Notes: generated by a model from the sequence alone, not told the origin. Positions 34,362 through 44,394 are shown, counted from the first letter of the stretch. The stretch is 54,972 nucleotides of DNA from Pokkaliibacter plantistimulans (GCF_003194385.1 NZ_LAPT01000009.1:1-54972); one strand, 5' to 3'. Program-made: numbers and translations.

Positions 34362-35378
34362 ATGTCGTTAAAACCTGACCTTAGCTTACCCTCGCGTGAG
34401 CAATTACTGAGCATCATTCAAATTCAATCGGATGTGGCTAAGTTGGGTCTGGATTTTTACCAGGTCATGTCTCTGGTAACTGAACGTTCTGTTGACCTTA
34501 TTCAGTCAGATGGCGCCGTCATTGAGTTGCAGGAAAACGACGAAATGGTCTATCGGGCTGTCTATGGTATGGCCGATGGTCTGTTAGGATTGCGCCTGGC
34601 GATTAAAAACAGTTTGTCTGGACTGTGCCTGACCAGTGGACAGATCCAGTATTGTGCCGACTCCGAGACTGACCCTCGCGTTGATCGCGCGGCCTGTCGT
34701 CTGACGGGGATTCGCTCCATGATGGTGGTGCCTTTGCGCTATGCCGACATCACCGTAGGCGTGCTCAAGGTGATTTCGAAAACCACTGACTCCTTCAATA
34801 AAGTCGATGAAGCGGTGCTGGGAATACTCTCGGATGTACTGGCTGCCCACATGTTCTATGCGGCGAAATACGCCATGAGTGATCTGTATTACAAGGCAAC
34901 GCACGATGAAATGACGGGGCTGGCTAACCGGGCGCTGTTTTTTGACAAGTTCCGTTATCATCTGGCACAAAGCATTGCCCATGGCCGAGCAATCGGGTTG
35001 CTGATCATCGACCTTGATGACCTTAAAAGGATCAATGACAGCTATGGGCACCGTGCGGGCGATGCCGCCATCTGCGAAGTGGCCAGACGCATCAGTGAAG
35101 GGGTCAGCAATACTGACTTGCTGGCAAGAATAGGCGGGGATGAATTCGTTATTATTCTGCGTTCTGAGGCGGCACTGCTACGTATAGATCGGTTTATTCG
35201 CCAGCTTGAACACCTGATTAGCGGCGACTTCGTGTTTGAATCCTGTCCGCTTTCCCTCAGTGCCAGCATTGGTTATGCCGTCGCTCCCGATCATGGGCAG
35301 GAAATCGCCAGTCTGATTGAGGTTGCTGATCAGGCCATGTACTCACTCAAGCGGCAGAAAAAAGACGGCAAGCCTTGA
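34362..35378 (+). CDS. GAF-GGDEF diguanylate cyclase
   Basis: 338 residues: an N-terminal GAF sensor domain (about 20-170, with IRSMMVVPLRYADITVGVLKV) and a C-terminal GGDEF domain starting at THDEMTGLANRALFFDKF, with the active-site motif RIGGDEFVIIL near residue 258. The intact GGDEF indicates c-di-GMP synthesis. The product-inhibition I-site (RxxD five residues before GGDEF) reads SNTD, so the Arg is missing and feedback inhibition by this site is unlikely. No membrane segment, so a soluble sensor. Monocistronic. Confidence 0.93.
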   Translation: MSLKPDLSLPSREQLLSIIQIQSDVAKLGLDFYQVMSLVTERSVDLIQSDGAVIELQENDEMVYRAVYGMADGLLGLRLAIKNSLSGLCLTSGQIQYCADSETDPRVDRAACRLTGIRSMMVVPLRYADITVGVLKVISKTTDSFNKVDEAVLGILSDVLAAHMFYAAKYAMSDLYYKATHDEMTGLANRALFFDKFRYHLAQSIAHGRAIGLLIIDLDDLKRINDSYGHRAGDAAICEVARRISEGVSNTDLLARIGGDEFVIILRSEAALLRIDRFIRQLEHLISGDFVFESCPLSLSASIGYAVAPDHGQEIASLIEVADQAMYSLKRQKKDGKP

Positions 35379-35426
35379 GTACCCTCTGACGTATCGCCTC
35401 CCAGCGGACACTGGCGTTGTTCCCGC

Positions 35427-36326
35427 TTATGACACGAAGTTCTTGTCTGCCCAGATGGTCTTGGCCTCCATAAAGCAGCGCTCTGCCAGCGCAGACCGAG
35501 GTTCATTACGCCGAATCAGTAACCCAATCGGAGCATGAACGGTGGCATCGGCAATAGCGGCAATACGCAAGCTGACATTGATGGATTCATAGCCGCCCTG
35601 CAAAGGCATGATGGCGCAGCACAGACCCGAGTTGACGGCCTGTATCAACTGAAAGGTTGAGTCACTCTCCAGCAGGATATGCGGTGTGATCCCCCGGCCA
35701 CGGAACGCCAGATCAATGGACTGGCGGAAGTGCATACCCCGTGTCAGCAAGCCAAGGGGAATAGAGGCGAGTGCCTCCCAGGGCAACTCATGCTGGTCAA
35801 AGGCAAAATGTGCAGGGTTGTAGAGTAACCCCATGGTGGTTGAGGTCAGTTCGATGACATCAAAGTAGCTGGTGTCGATCTGATCAAGATAACAGAGCCC
35901 CAGATCCAGAAGGTTGCGACTCAGGCCATCAATAATTTGCTCGGAAGTCAGGGACGACAGTTGAAAGCGCAGTTCAGGGTAGCGTTGCGACAAGGGTGTC
36001 AGCAGCTGCATCGGGTCCATGCTATACAACGGGACCATGCCCAGGCGCAGATTGCCAACCAGCTGGCCCCGACAGTTTGCTGCCTCTGCCTGCAGTCCAT
36101 CGTGGGCGGCAAGCAGGGTTTTGGCCCAGGCCAAAATGCGTTCACCTTCTTCAGTAAAGCCCTCAAAACGTTGGCCCCGGGCGACCAGTACCAGATCCAG
36201 CTCTTCTTCCAGATTACGCAAACGCATTGACAGTGTCGGCTGAGTGACATGACAGAGCGCCGCAGCCTGACCGAAATGACGGGTTTGGTCGAGAGCAATA
36301 AGGAATTTAAGCTGTTTGATATCCAT
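35427..36326 (-). CDS. LysR-family transcriptional regulator
   Basis: 299 residues: N-terminal LysR winged helix (MDIKQLKFLIALDQTRHFGQAAALCHVTQPTLSMRLRNLEEEL) and a type-2 periplasmic-binding-like effector domain (GQLVGNLRLGMVP...). The AGGAGA at spacing ~7 supports the start at 36326; the frame is open to 36458 but upstream residues are not LysR-like. It lies downstream of the broken bestrophin gene and moaA on the same strand, so it may regulate the nearby molybdoenzyme locus; target unproven. Confidence 0.9.
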   Translation of the reverse strand: MDIKQLKFLIALDQTRHFGQAAALCHVTQPTLSMRLRNLEEELDLVLVARGQRFEGFTEEGERILAWAKTLLAAHDGLQAEAANCRGQLVGNLRLGMVPLYSMDPMQLLTPLSQRYPELRFQLSSLTSEQIIDGLSRNLLDLGLCYLDQIDTSYFDVIELTSTTMGLLYNPAHFAFDQHELPWEALASIPLGLLTRGMHFRQSIDLAFRGRGITPHILLESDSTFQLIQAVNSGLCCAIMPLQGGYESINVSLRIAAIADATVHAPIGLLIRRNEPRSALAERCFMEAKTIWADKNFVS

Positions 36327-36454
36327 CGAACGGTCTCCTGGTTGATAGGCGCAATCAGGACGTCCCGGTCCTCGCTGGTGGGCGAAGTATACCGTGCCAG
36401 AAGCCGACGGGCTTGTTGCTCTGCACAAATAGGGCAAACGGTGTGCATATCTAT

Positions 36455-37354
36455 TCAATTCAGTACATGGTCGATGGGCACCAGAGCGGGTGGCAGCTCG
36501 GTGTGCCCGAGACTGTCGAGTATTTCCCGCTCCACGGTGCGTACCAGTGCATCGGTGGGCAGGTCATTGTCATCATGACCGAAAGGGTCTTCGAGCTGAT
36601 CACTGATGGCATCCAGACCAAAGAAGGTGTAACTGACGATGGCGGTGAAAACCGGTGCCAGCCAGCCCAGCGGTTGCGCCATCACAAAGGGCAGCAGTAC
36701 GCAAAACAGATAGATGGTCCGGTGCAGCAACAACGTATAGGGGAAAGGCAAGGGCGTGAACTAGAGTCGCTCGCAGACAGCCTGAGCTTCAGACAGCCCT
36801 GTCAGGCGTTGCTCGAGAGTGATGTAACGCCATTCGCTGATCTGTTGCTGCGCCGCTAGTTCTGAGCAGCGATGGCCGATCTGGCGCAGAATGCCTGCGC
36901 TGACGTGAATGCCATACTCTGCTTCAGGGCAGGATAACCACTCACGTGCGGCTTCGAATTCATCTTCATTGCGTAAACGGGCATTGAGTGCGTGGGTGTA
37001 GCCGCACAACGCTGACAGCAACGAGGCTCGTGTAGCCGGGTCGGTGATAACGACACTTTCACGGATAAAAGAGCGCACCTCCACCAGCACCTTGCCCCAG
37101 GCTTTCCGGCCTTCCCACCAGCGGTCATAACAGGCGTTATTGCGAAAGCTCATGAAGATGGAGAGGGAAATACCCAACAAGGTGAAAGGAGTGGCACTGA
37201 AGTGAGAAAAGAACTGCGGGTGTTGCCCTTCGATATAGACAATCAGCGAAGCCAGCAGGGTTACCATGACAATCTGTACGGCTATCTTCCGGGCGATGGA
37301 GCCACGCAGGGTGGTTAGTATACTGATGAAATTGGGCTTGGGTGCAACGATCAT
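36455..37354 (-). pseudogene. Bestrophin-family channel gene broken by one amber codon
   Basis: Homologous to bestrophin-like (YneE/UPF0187) chloride-type channels of ~300 residues. The 5' part (MIVAPKPNFISILTTLRGSIARK ... FRNNACYDRWWEGRKAWG ... GLSEAQAVCERL) is followed at 36761-36763 by an in-frame TAG, then the same frame continues FTPLPFPYTLLLHRTIYLFC to a normal C-terminus. Family members carry CER(I/L)-x-x-TPLPF with a sense codon at this place. So one nonsense change, for example CAG to TAG, is the only visible lesion in 299 codons. Suppression, recent inactivation or a base-call error would each explain it. Starts 21 bp after moaA. Confidence 0.85.
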
Positions 37355-37375
37355 AATCGGGTGCCTGCGCTGGGA

Positions 37376-38380
37376 TTAACCGCCGGTCATGTTCATGAAA
37401 CGGACGATTTGCACCTCGTTATTGACTTCAAAGTGATGACGATATGGTTTGTTGGCCATGGCACTGATGATGGCGTTATCGAGCAGAGCATCATCGCCAG
37501 GCGCGCTCCGCAATACCTCGCGCAGATCCTGAGAATGCTCATTGCCCAGACAAAGCAGAAGCCGACCTTCGGCCGTCACTCGGACGCGATTGCAGCTACT
37601 GCAAAAATGGTGGCTGTGGGGGGAGATAAAGCCGATACGTATGTCAGGTGCTTCTGCTATGCGCCAGTACCGTGCTGGCCCGGCAGTATTGTCCGTTGCC
37701 GCCATCAAGCTGAATTGCTCTGCAATGCGGGCTCTTACCTCATCACTGGAGCAATAGGTGTCGCCACGCTGGTGATCACTGATGGTGCCCAGTGGCATTT
37801 CTTCGAGAAAGGCCAGATCAAGCTGGCGTTCAATGGCAAACCGGACCAGCTCATTGACCTCAGTATCGTTGCGGCCGCGCATGACCACCGTATTGAGCTT
37901 GATATGCCGGAAGCCCGCTGCTTTAGCGGCATCAATACCGGCAATCACCTGATCCCGGTCGCCAGTGCGGGTCATGGCCCTGAACAGTGAGGGATTCAGG
38001 CTGTCAAAGCTGATATTGATGTGGTCGACACCGGCATCGAACAGCGGGGTGGCCAGCGTGGGCGACAGCGCTCCATTGGTGGTAATGCACAGTTCCTTGA
38101 GGCCATCGAGACGGGCTATACGTCGGCAGAGGTCAACAATACCCTGCCTGATCAGAGGCTCTCCGCCGGTCAGGCATATCTTGCGTGTGCCCAGAGCGAC
38201 AAAGCGTTCAGCAACACGTGCCAGCTCATCCAGACTCAACACCTGTTCTCTGGGCAGGAAGCGCATATCGTCAGCCATGCAGTACACACAGCGGAAATTA
38301 CAGCGGTCGGTGACAGAAAGCCGCAGGTAGTCGATCTGACGCTGAAAAGGGTCGACCAGTGCATGCCGGATGATGCTCAT
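37376..38380 (-). CDS. moaA: GTP 3',8-cyclase MoaA
   Basis: Radical-SAM enzyme for the first step of molybdenum cofactor synthesis (GTP to 3',8-cyclo-7,8-dihydro-GTP, with MoaC). 334 residues. The N-terminal SAM cluster motif is C27-x3-C31-x2-C34 (CNFRCVYC), the C-terminal second cluster region is [19 protein letters not shown], and the C-terminus ends in the conserved Gly-Gly (MNMTGG). It is isolated from other moa genes and lies between the bestrophin pseudogene and a molybdopterin oxidoreductase gene, consistent with a local molybdoenzyme unit. Confidence 0.96.
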   Translation of the reverse strand: MSIIRHALVDPFQRQIDYLRLSVTDRCNFRCVYCMADDMRFLPREQVLSLDELARVAERFVALGTRKICLTGGEPLIRQGIVDLCRRIARLDGLKELCITTNGALSPTLATPLFDAGVDHINISFDSLNPSLFRAMTRTGDRDQVIAGIDAAKAAGFRHIKLNTVVMRGRNDTEVNELVRFAIERQLDLAFLEEMPLGTISDHQRGDTYCSSDEVRARIAEQFSLMAATDNTAGPARYWRIAEAPDIRIGFISPHSHHFCSSCNRVRVTAEGRLLLCLGNEHSQDLREVLRSAPGDDALLDNAIISAMANKPYRHHFEVNNEVQIVRFMNMTGG

Positions 38381-38858
38381 TCAGTACCCCTTTTCCGTGT
38401 TGCCGGTCGTTTTTTTGTGGAATATCACGTATCACACTGAATACAGCCTTTAGTTCGGGAATTGTTTGATTAATCCTGTAACAGGTCAAATCGAAAAAGC
38501 TGACTGAGTAATAAAGGCTATCTATCATGAATTGAAGTGATTTGTTTTTGGGTCGTTTTATTTTTCCGTAACTCTTATTGATAGACGCCATCAATGATGC
38601 CGTCATTACTTTCGATTGGACGGCCGCTCATTACTGGTCGTAGGCTATTAATACAGGCGATCCGTGAATCGATGCGACGTAAAAAGATCCAGGCCTAATC
38701 GCTATTTGTCCTTTTAACAAGGCATTTGAATATGGCTTATTTCTCTTTATGTCTGCGCCTCAATAATTCCCTTTCCATAGAAACAGAGCCAAAGCGTTAA
38801 TTGGATCTCAATTAAAGTTGAGCTGAAACGTAAATGGCCTAATCGCAGAGATATCAAG
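38381..38858. other. Divergent region between moaA and the YdeP/FdhF-like gene
   Basis: About 480 bp, AT-rich, no gene. It contains a short palindrome CCTG-TAA-CAGG near 38475. It presumably carries promoters for both directions; none was certain. Confidence 0.4.
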
Positions 38859-41186
38859 ATGAATGAAAAAGGTCATATTCGTCCCTATGGTGGCCCGGCG
38901 GCAGGATGGGGCGCATTGAAAAGCGTTACCAAAAGCTGGTTAGGCAGTGAGAATGCCTTCAAGAACCTGAAGGCCATGCTCAAGACCAATCAGAGCAACG
39001 GCTTTGACTGCCCGGGCTGTGCCTGGTGAGAATCCAGTGAAAGTGCTCTGGTAAGGTTCTGTGAAAACGGCGCCAAAGCGGTGAACTGGGAGTCTACCGG
39101 GCGCTCCGTGGACCAGGCGTTTTTTGCCAGATACAGTGTCAGTGAGCTGGCCCGGCAGACGGATTACTGGCTGGAGTATCAGGGGCGCCTGGCACAGCCG
39201 ATGAAATATGACCGTACTACCGATCACTATGTCCCTGTCAGCTGGGATGACGCTTTTACCCTGATCGCCGATCATCTGCATCGTCTGGAGTCACCTGATC
39301 AGGCCGAGTTTTACACCTCCGGTCGGGCCAGCAACGAGGCGGCTTTTCTTTATCAGCTATTCGTCCGAGCATACGGCACCAACAACTTCCCGGATTGCTC
39401 CAACATGTGCCATGAAGCCAGTGGTGTCAGCATGAAGGAGACCCTCGGGGTGGGTAAAGGCACGGTGGTGTTTCACGATCTGGAACTGGCTGATGCCATC
39501 TTTGTTATCGGTCAGAACCCGGGGACCAATCACCCCCGCATGCTGGAGCCGCTGCGTGAAGCGGTCAAACGCGGTGCACAGGTGGTGTGTATCAATCCGC
39601 TGAAGGAACGGGGTCTTGAGCGCTTCCAGCATCCGCAGCATCCGCTGGAAATGCTCAGCAATCGCTCTGAGCCCACCAGCAGTGCCTACTTTCGGCCTGC
39701 GCTGGGCGGGGATATGGCGATGTTCCGCGGCATGGCCAAGTTCCTGCTGAAGTGGGAGCGTGAAGCGGAGGTGACAGGGGCTCCTGCCGTGTTTGACCAT
39801 GCCTTCATCAACAAGCACACCTCGGGGCTGCAGCGGTATCTGGCTGAAGTGGATGCCACTCCGTGGGAGCATATTGAGGCACAGTCAGGGCTGACGCTGG
39901 CGGATATCGAGCTGGCTGCACGCATCTACTGTCGGGCCGAGCGTGTCATCATGTGCTGGGCGATGGGGCTGACACAGCACCGTCACTCCGTACCGACGAT
40001 TCAGGAAGTGATCAACCTGCAGCTGTTGCGCGGCAATGTGGGTAAACCCGGAGCAGGTCTGTCGCCTGTGCGTGGCCACAGTAATGTGCAGGGTGATCGA
40101 ACCATGGGCATTGATGAGCAGCCGCCCGCATGGCTGCTGGATGCGATTGAGCAACGCTTTCGGCTCAGGGTGCCGCGTGCCCACGGACACAATGCCGTGC
40201 GGGCCATTCAGGCGATGGAGGAGGGGCGGGCCAAGGTATTTGTTGGTCTGGGTGGCAACTTTGCCCAGGCCACGTCTGACACCCGACGAACCCACGATGC
40301 CCTGCGACAATGTGCCCTGACCGTCAATATTGCGACCAAACTCAATCGTTCACATCTGGTTACCGGGCATGATTCGCTGATTCTGCCTTGCCTCGGGCGT
40401 ACCGAAATCGATATGCAGGTGGAGGGTGTTCAGGGCATTACCGTTGAAGACACGTTTAGCATGGTACATCTGTCGTTTGGTCAGCTGCCGCCCCATTCAG
40501 TCGAGCTGCGCTCCGAGCCTGCCATTATTGCCGGTATCGCTAAAGCCACACTGGGTAACCATCCGGTTGACTGGGACTGGCTGCTGGAAGACTACAACCG
40601 CATCCGTGACCTGATCGCTGATACCATTCCCGGATTTCAGGACTTCAATCTTCGCCTGCAAAAGCCCGGCGGCTTCTATCTGGGGAACACCGCCGCGCAG
40701 CGTCTCTGGAAAACGGCCAGCGGCAAGGCGCAGTTTACCGCCACGACCCTGCCCGGACAGCTGGTCAACGAGCGGGTGACGGAGCGGGGTGATCAGCCGG
40801 ATCTGATTCTGCAAACTATACGCTCTCATGATCAGTACAACACCACCCTGTACGGACTGGATGACCGTTATCGTGGCGTGTTTGGGCTGCGTGATGTGGT
40901 ATTTGTTAATGAGCAGGATATTCGGCGGCTGGGCTTTGCACCGGGAGACAAGGTGGATCTGGTATCCCTGTGGGAAGACGGCAAGGAGCGGCGGGTAAGC
41001 GGGTTCCAGTTGGTGGCCTATGACATCCCGGAAGGGCAGGCGGCGGCCTACTATCCCGAAACCAATCCGCTGGTGCCGCTTGAGAGCTATGGTGACCGCA
41101 CGTTCACGCCCACCTCGAAATTTGTCGCCATCAAGGTTGAAAAGGCTTCGCCCGGTAATCGGATTGCCACCATCGCTGCAGGTTAG
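38859..41186 (+). pseudogene. YdeP/FdhF-type molybdopterin oxidoreductase with in-frame UGA
   Basis: A 775-codon reading frame of the YdeP family (formate dehydrogenase alpha-like, molybdopterin guanine dinucleotide enzymes; YdeP is linked to acid resistance). It starts at the ATG 38859 (MNEKGHIRPYGGPAAGWGAL...) and codon 57 is TGA at 39027-39029, directly after GFDCPGCAW, where homologues have Pro or a similar residue. The frame then continues with CENGAKAVNWESTG and stays intact to 41186 (SGRASNEAAFLYQL, NPGTNHPRMLEPL, GHSNVQGDRTMG, RSHDQYNTTLYGLDDRYRGVFG). The position is not a known selenocysteine site and no good SECIS hairpin was found, so a nonsense mutation is the simplest reading. 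A GTG at 39081 could start a truncated protein lacking the CPGC motif. Confidence 0.85.
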
Positions 41187-41189
41187 TGC

Positions 41190-41790
41190 CGGGCTATGCA
41201 CCCCGGTACGGATCAGCGTCAATGGCGGTACCAGGGGCAATGGCGGGCTCGTGGCACATGCTGGAGCAGTAGGGAAAGTTATTGGTGCCGAAGGCTGGGC
41301 AAACAGCTGATAGAGATAAGCGGCCTCGTTGGAGGCTCGGCCAGAGGTATAAAACGCCACCGAGTCAGGGGCCAGACTGCGCAGGGTTTGCCGATATCCG
41401 CAAAGGCGTCCACCCAGCTGACGGGCTGATTGGTATCGGAGGCACGGTCACAGGCCATCGGATGGGTTAAACGCAGCTCATAGCCGGAGCGATTCAGCAG
41501 GGTGGCGACAGGATGACGGGCGAAGTACTCCGGGGGGGCACGTTTGGAGGTGGCTTCCCAGGTAACGGTTTTGGCGCCGTTCTCACAGAACTGGAAGGTG
41601 GACTTGTGTTCTTTATTCGGCCAGGCGCAGCCGGGCAGTCAACGCCATCCGGCTGGTTGGTGCGTAACAGGGTCAGCGGTGCCTTACAGCAAACCAGACC
41701 GGAGGGCGAAGAATCTGTTATCGGGAGAGGCGGTATTCGGCGCCGCCGTAGCTGCTGTCGGAGTCCTAATCAATACACTTCAGGTACGAA
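41190..41790 (-). pseudogene. Inverted, frameshifted remnant of a second YdeP/FdhF gene
   Basis: Read leftward, conceptual translation gives the N-terminal ~150 residues of another YdeP paralogue in several frames: TNQPDGVDCP, then after a shift AWPNKEHKSTFQFCENGAKT, TWEATSKRAPPEYFARHPV, QPVSWVDAFADIGK, a further shift, AFYTSGRASNEAAYLYQLF, a shift, FGTNNFPYCSSMCHE, then loss of similarity near 41230. At least three frameshifts and the loss of the C-terminal ~600 residues make it non-functional. It is convergent with the first paralogue and only ~55% like it by eye, so an old paralogue rather than a recent inversion. Confidence 0.75.
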
Positions 41791-42085
41791 TCCTCAACTC
41801 AGGGTTAATAAGTATTCAACCCGGAGCCATCTTAAAGTTGCTAATGGACCTGCCCATAATCACGGCCATCGCTGTCACATTCACGACATCATTCACCTGA
41901 TGGGGATTAACGCTATGGGCAAATGTGGCTAGCAATGGCATATCTCTCCGCCTGTCTCTGAATTGCTTCCTATATTTGGGTAGAATTTCGAGGCACTGCT
42001 GTGTACAGGTTGTTTTGACACAATTTTGAAATATTTATGCAATAAATTGTCTGAACGCTGAGTTACACGGAAGGTAGGGCGAAAG
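41791..42085. other. Upstream region of the TelA cluster
   Basis: Nearly 300 bp with no gene. The last 80 bp are AT-rich and contain TTGACA at 42015-42020 with weak -10 candidates; this probably holds the promoter of the four-gene cluster. Confidence 0.4.
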
Positions 42086-43168
42086 ATGAAGCGATTGTTT
42101 GGCCCGCTACTGGCAATGGTATTGCTGGTGCTGGTCGGTATAGGTATTTGGTTTTCTGCCAGTGATCAGTGGGCCGCACGTAAACAACTGCATGTGGTCG
42201 GGCTGACGGGCAGTGAAAAACTGCCATTCTTTCAGGACCCTCAGGTCATCGCTGTGTTAGCTCAGCACGGTTTAGTGGTGGACGCCCGGCAAGCTGGTTC
42301 GCGCCAGATTGCAACTCACCCGGATCTGGATAAAGTCGATTTTGCTTTCCCGGCCGGGACACCTGCTGCTGCGCTGATCAGGCAGCAGAGACCGAAAGCG
42401 GTTGCTTTCACCCCTTTCTACGCTCCTATGGCCATCGCTACCTGGCAACCCATCACGGCAGTGTTGGAGCAGGCTGGGCTGGTGCAATCTCAGGGCAGTT
42501 ATAAAGTGCTGAACATGAGGGCTTACCTCGATGCCTTCAAACACCAGTTGCGTTGGTCCGATCTGCCCGGCAACCGCAGTTATCCCTCGTCACGACAGAT
42601 CCTGATCAAAACGACCGATGTGCGCAAAAGCAACTCGGCGGCCATGTATCTGGCGCTGATGGCGTATCTGATTAACCAGCAGCAGGTAGTCACCGACAGT
42701 GCCTCGGTCGATGGCCTGTTTCCGACAATCCAGCAGTTGTTTGTTGATCAGGGCTTTGTTGAAAGCAGCTCGCAGGTACCGTTCGACGACTATCTGGTGA
42801 TGGGCATGGGGCACACACCGCTGTTGTTCATCTATGAGGCGCAGTACATCGGAGCTGCCCATGCCGAGCAGGGAGGCTTGCCACCCCAGGCAGCGTTGCT
42901 CTATCCGCAACCGGAGATCTTCTCCAAGCATGTGTTTCTGGCGCTGACGGAAGGGGGCAGGAAGCTGGGTGAGCTGCTGCAGAATGATCCGGAGTTAAAG
43001 CGGCTGGCCAACATTCATGGCTTTCGTAATGACCAGCGAGATTACTTCGATCAGCAGGTCAAATCGCTGGGGCTGCAACTGGCCCCCAGTTTCATTGATG
43101 TCATAGAGCCGCCCAGCTACGAAGTGATCGAAAGAGTCATCTCGCGTATTGAGTCGGCATATCAATAA
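42086..43168 (+). CDS. Anchored substrate-binding-like protein of the TelA cluster
   Basis: 360 residues. One N-terminal membrane segment (LFGPLLAMVLLVLVGIGIWFS) serves as anchor or signal; the rest has the look of a type-2 periplasmic binding protein (QLHVVGLTGSEKLPFFQDPQVIAVLAQHGL, DFAFPAGTPAAALIRQ, MGHTPLLFIYEAQYIG). No permease or ATPase gene is nearby, so it is unlikely to feed an ABC transporter and may be a sensor. First of four tightly packed genes; telA starts 27 bp later. Exact ligand and function unknown to me. Confidence 0.7.
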   Translation: MKRLFGPLLAMVLLVLVGIGIWFSASDQWAARKQLHVVGLTGSEKLPFFQDPQVIAVLAQHGLVVDARQAGSRQIATHPDLDKVDFAFPAGTPAAALIRQQRPKAVAFTPFYAPMAIATWQPITAVLEQAGLVQSQGSYKVLNMRAYLDAFKHQLRWSDLPGNRSYPSSRQILIKTTDVRKSNSAAMYLALMAYLINQQQVVTDSASVDGLFPTIQQLFVDQGFVESSSQVPFDDYLVMGMGHTPLLFIYEAQYIGAAHAEQGGLPPQAALLYPQPEIFSKHVFLALTEGGRKLGELLQNDPELKRLANIHGFRNDQRDYFDQQVKSLGLQLAPSFIDVIEPPSYEVIERVISRIESAYQ

Positions 43169-43195
43169 TCCTCAGGCAACGGACAGGAGTCAGCT

Positions 43196-44386
43196 ATGAG
43201 CCATACCCCATTACAACCGCCTGCAGCAGTTGCGGCTGTCGCCGCAGAAGAAGCCTATGGCATGGTGCCGCTCTCGGCAGAGCAACGGGCCGATCTGGAG
43301 CAGCGTGTGGTTGGCTTCGTCAATACGGTTGTCAGTGCCGAGGCTGACTCCGCCGAGTTCAAGGAGCGGGTGTCGGCCATTCATAGTATGGGGAATGCCG
43401 AGCTTCGTACTGCGGTTTCAGTCTCCAATCGCATGATGGAGCGTCCTGTTAATGCCATTAATCAGGGGCTGATGGATGACAAGTCTCCTGTCGCGGGCGC
43501 GCTGGTTGATCTGCGCAATACCTGTGAGGAGCTTGATCCCAGCCGTCAGGGTAACCTGCTCGAACCTCGCAAGTTGTTAGGGTTAATACCCTTTGGCAAC
43601 AAGCTGCGTGATTACTTCCAGCGTTATCAGAGTGCGCAAACACACCTCAATGGCATCATTCAGGCATTGTTGAATGGTCAGGACGAATTGCGTAAAGACA
43701 ATGCCGCTATCGAGCAGGAACGGGCCACGTTGTGGACATTGATGTCCAGGCTTGAGCAGTACATTTTTCTCGGTAAACGTATTGATGAAGAGCTGGAGAG
43801 GCGCATTGCCGAGATTGAGGCGCAAAGCCCGGAGAAGGCACGCATCGTCAAGGAGGAAATGCTGTTTTACGTCAGGCAGAAAGTGCAGGATTTGTTGGTC
43901 AATCTGGCTGTCAACGTGCAGACCTATCTGTCGCTGGATGTGGTGCGCAAGAATAATCTGGAGCTGGTGAAGGGCGTTGATCGTGCTACTACCACCACCA
44001 TTCAGGCGTTGCGCAATGCCGTGATGACGGCACAGGCGCTGGCGAACCAGAAGCTCGTGCTTGACCAGATCAATGCACTCAACACCACGACCAGCAGCCT
44101 GATTCAGTCAACTGCCGCACTGCTCAAGCAGCAGGGAAGTGAAGTGGCCAGGCAGGCCGCTGAACCTGCGGTGCAGATTGAGGCGCTGAAAGCGGCCTTC
44201 CGTGATATTTACGAATCCATCGACAACGTCAATAACTACAAACTTCAGGCGTTGGACACGATGAAACAAACCATCGGCGTGTTGGAAGCCGAGGTTGGCA
44301 AGGCCAAGCAATATATGTCTGAGCAGCGACAAAGCGCAGCGGTGGCTGCATTGGAGAGCAAGGATGCTACTGAGCTGAGTCTGTAG
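43196..44386 (+). CDS. telA: TelA-family protein (toxic anion resistance)
   Basis: 396 residues of the TelA/KlaA/YaaN family, linked by name and genetics to tellurite and other toxic anions and to cell envelope stress, mechanism unresolved. Mostly alpha-helical and probably coiled coil, with family patterns LDPSRQGNLLEPRKLLGLIPFGNKLRDYFQRYQSAQTHLNGIIQALLNGQDELRKDNAAIE, LEQYIFLGKRIDEELE, and RKNNLELVKGVDRATTTTIQALRNAVMTAQALANQKLVL. Cytoplasmic. AGGAG lies upstream of the start. The symbol marks the family; the locus is not the plasmid tel operon. Confidence 0.9.
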   Translation: MSHTPLQPPAAVAAVAAEEAYGMVPLSAEQRADLEQRVVGFVNTVVSAEADSAEFKERVSAIHSMGNAELRTAVSVSNRMMERPVNAINQGLMDDKSPVAGALVDLRNTCEELDPSRQGNLLEPRKLLGLIPFGNKLRDYFQRYQSAQTHLNGIIQALLNGQDELRKDNAAIEQERATLWTLMSRLEQYIFLGKRIDEELERRIAEIEAQSPEKARIVKEEMLFYVRQKVQDLLVNLAVNVQTYLSLDVVRKNNLELVKGVDRATTTTIQALRNAVMTAQALANQKLVLDQINALNTTTSSLIQSTAALLKQQGSEVARQAAEPAVQIEALKAAFRDIYESIDNVNNYKLQALDTMKQTIGVLEAEVGKAKQYMSEQRQSAAVAALESKDATELSL

Positions 44387-44394
44387 GAGGAGAT

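Noticed and set aside
39027-39050. Selenocysteine insertion at the UGA of the YdeP-like gene
   Set aside because: The position is not the Mo-ligand site, homologues have Pro, and the following hairpin lacks the GGU loop of bacterial SECIS elements. Kept only as an alternative to test.
41513-41932. Rightward open frame of ~139 codons upstream of the TelA cluster
   Set aside because: It lies antisense to the second YdeP remnant, whose leftward translation shows real family motifs; the rightward product resembles nothing.
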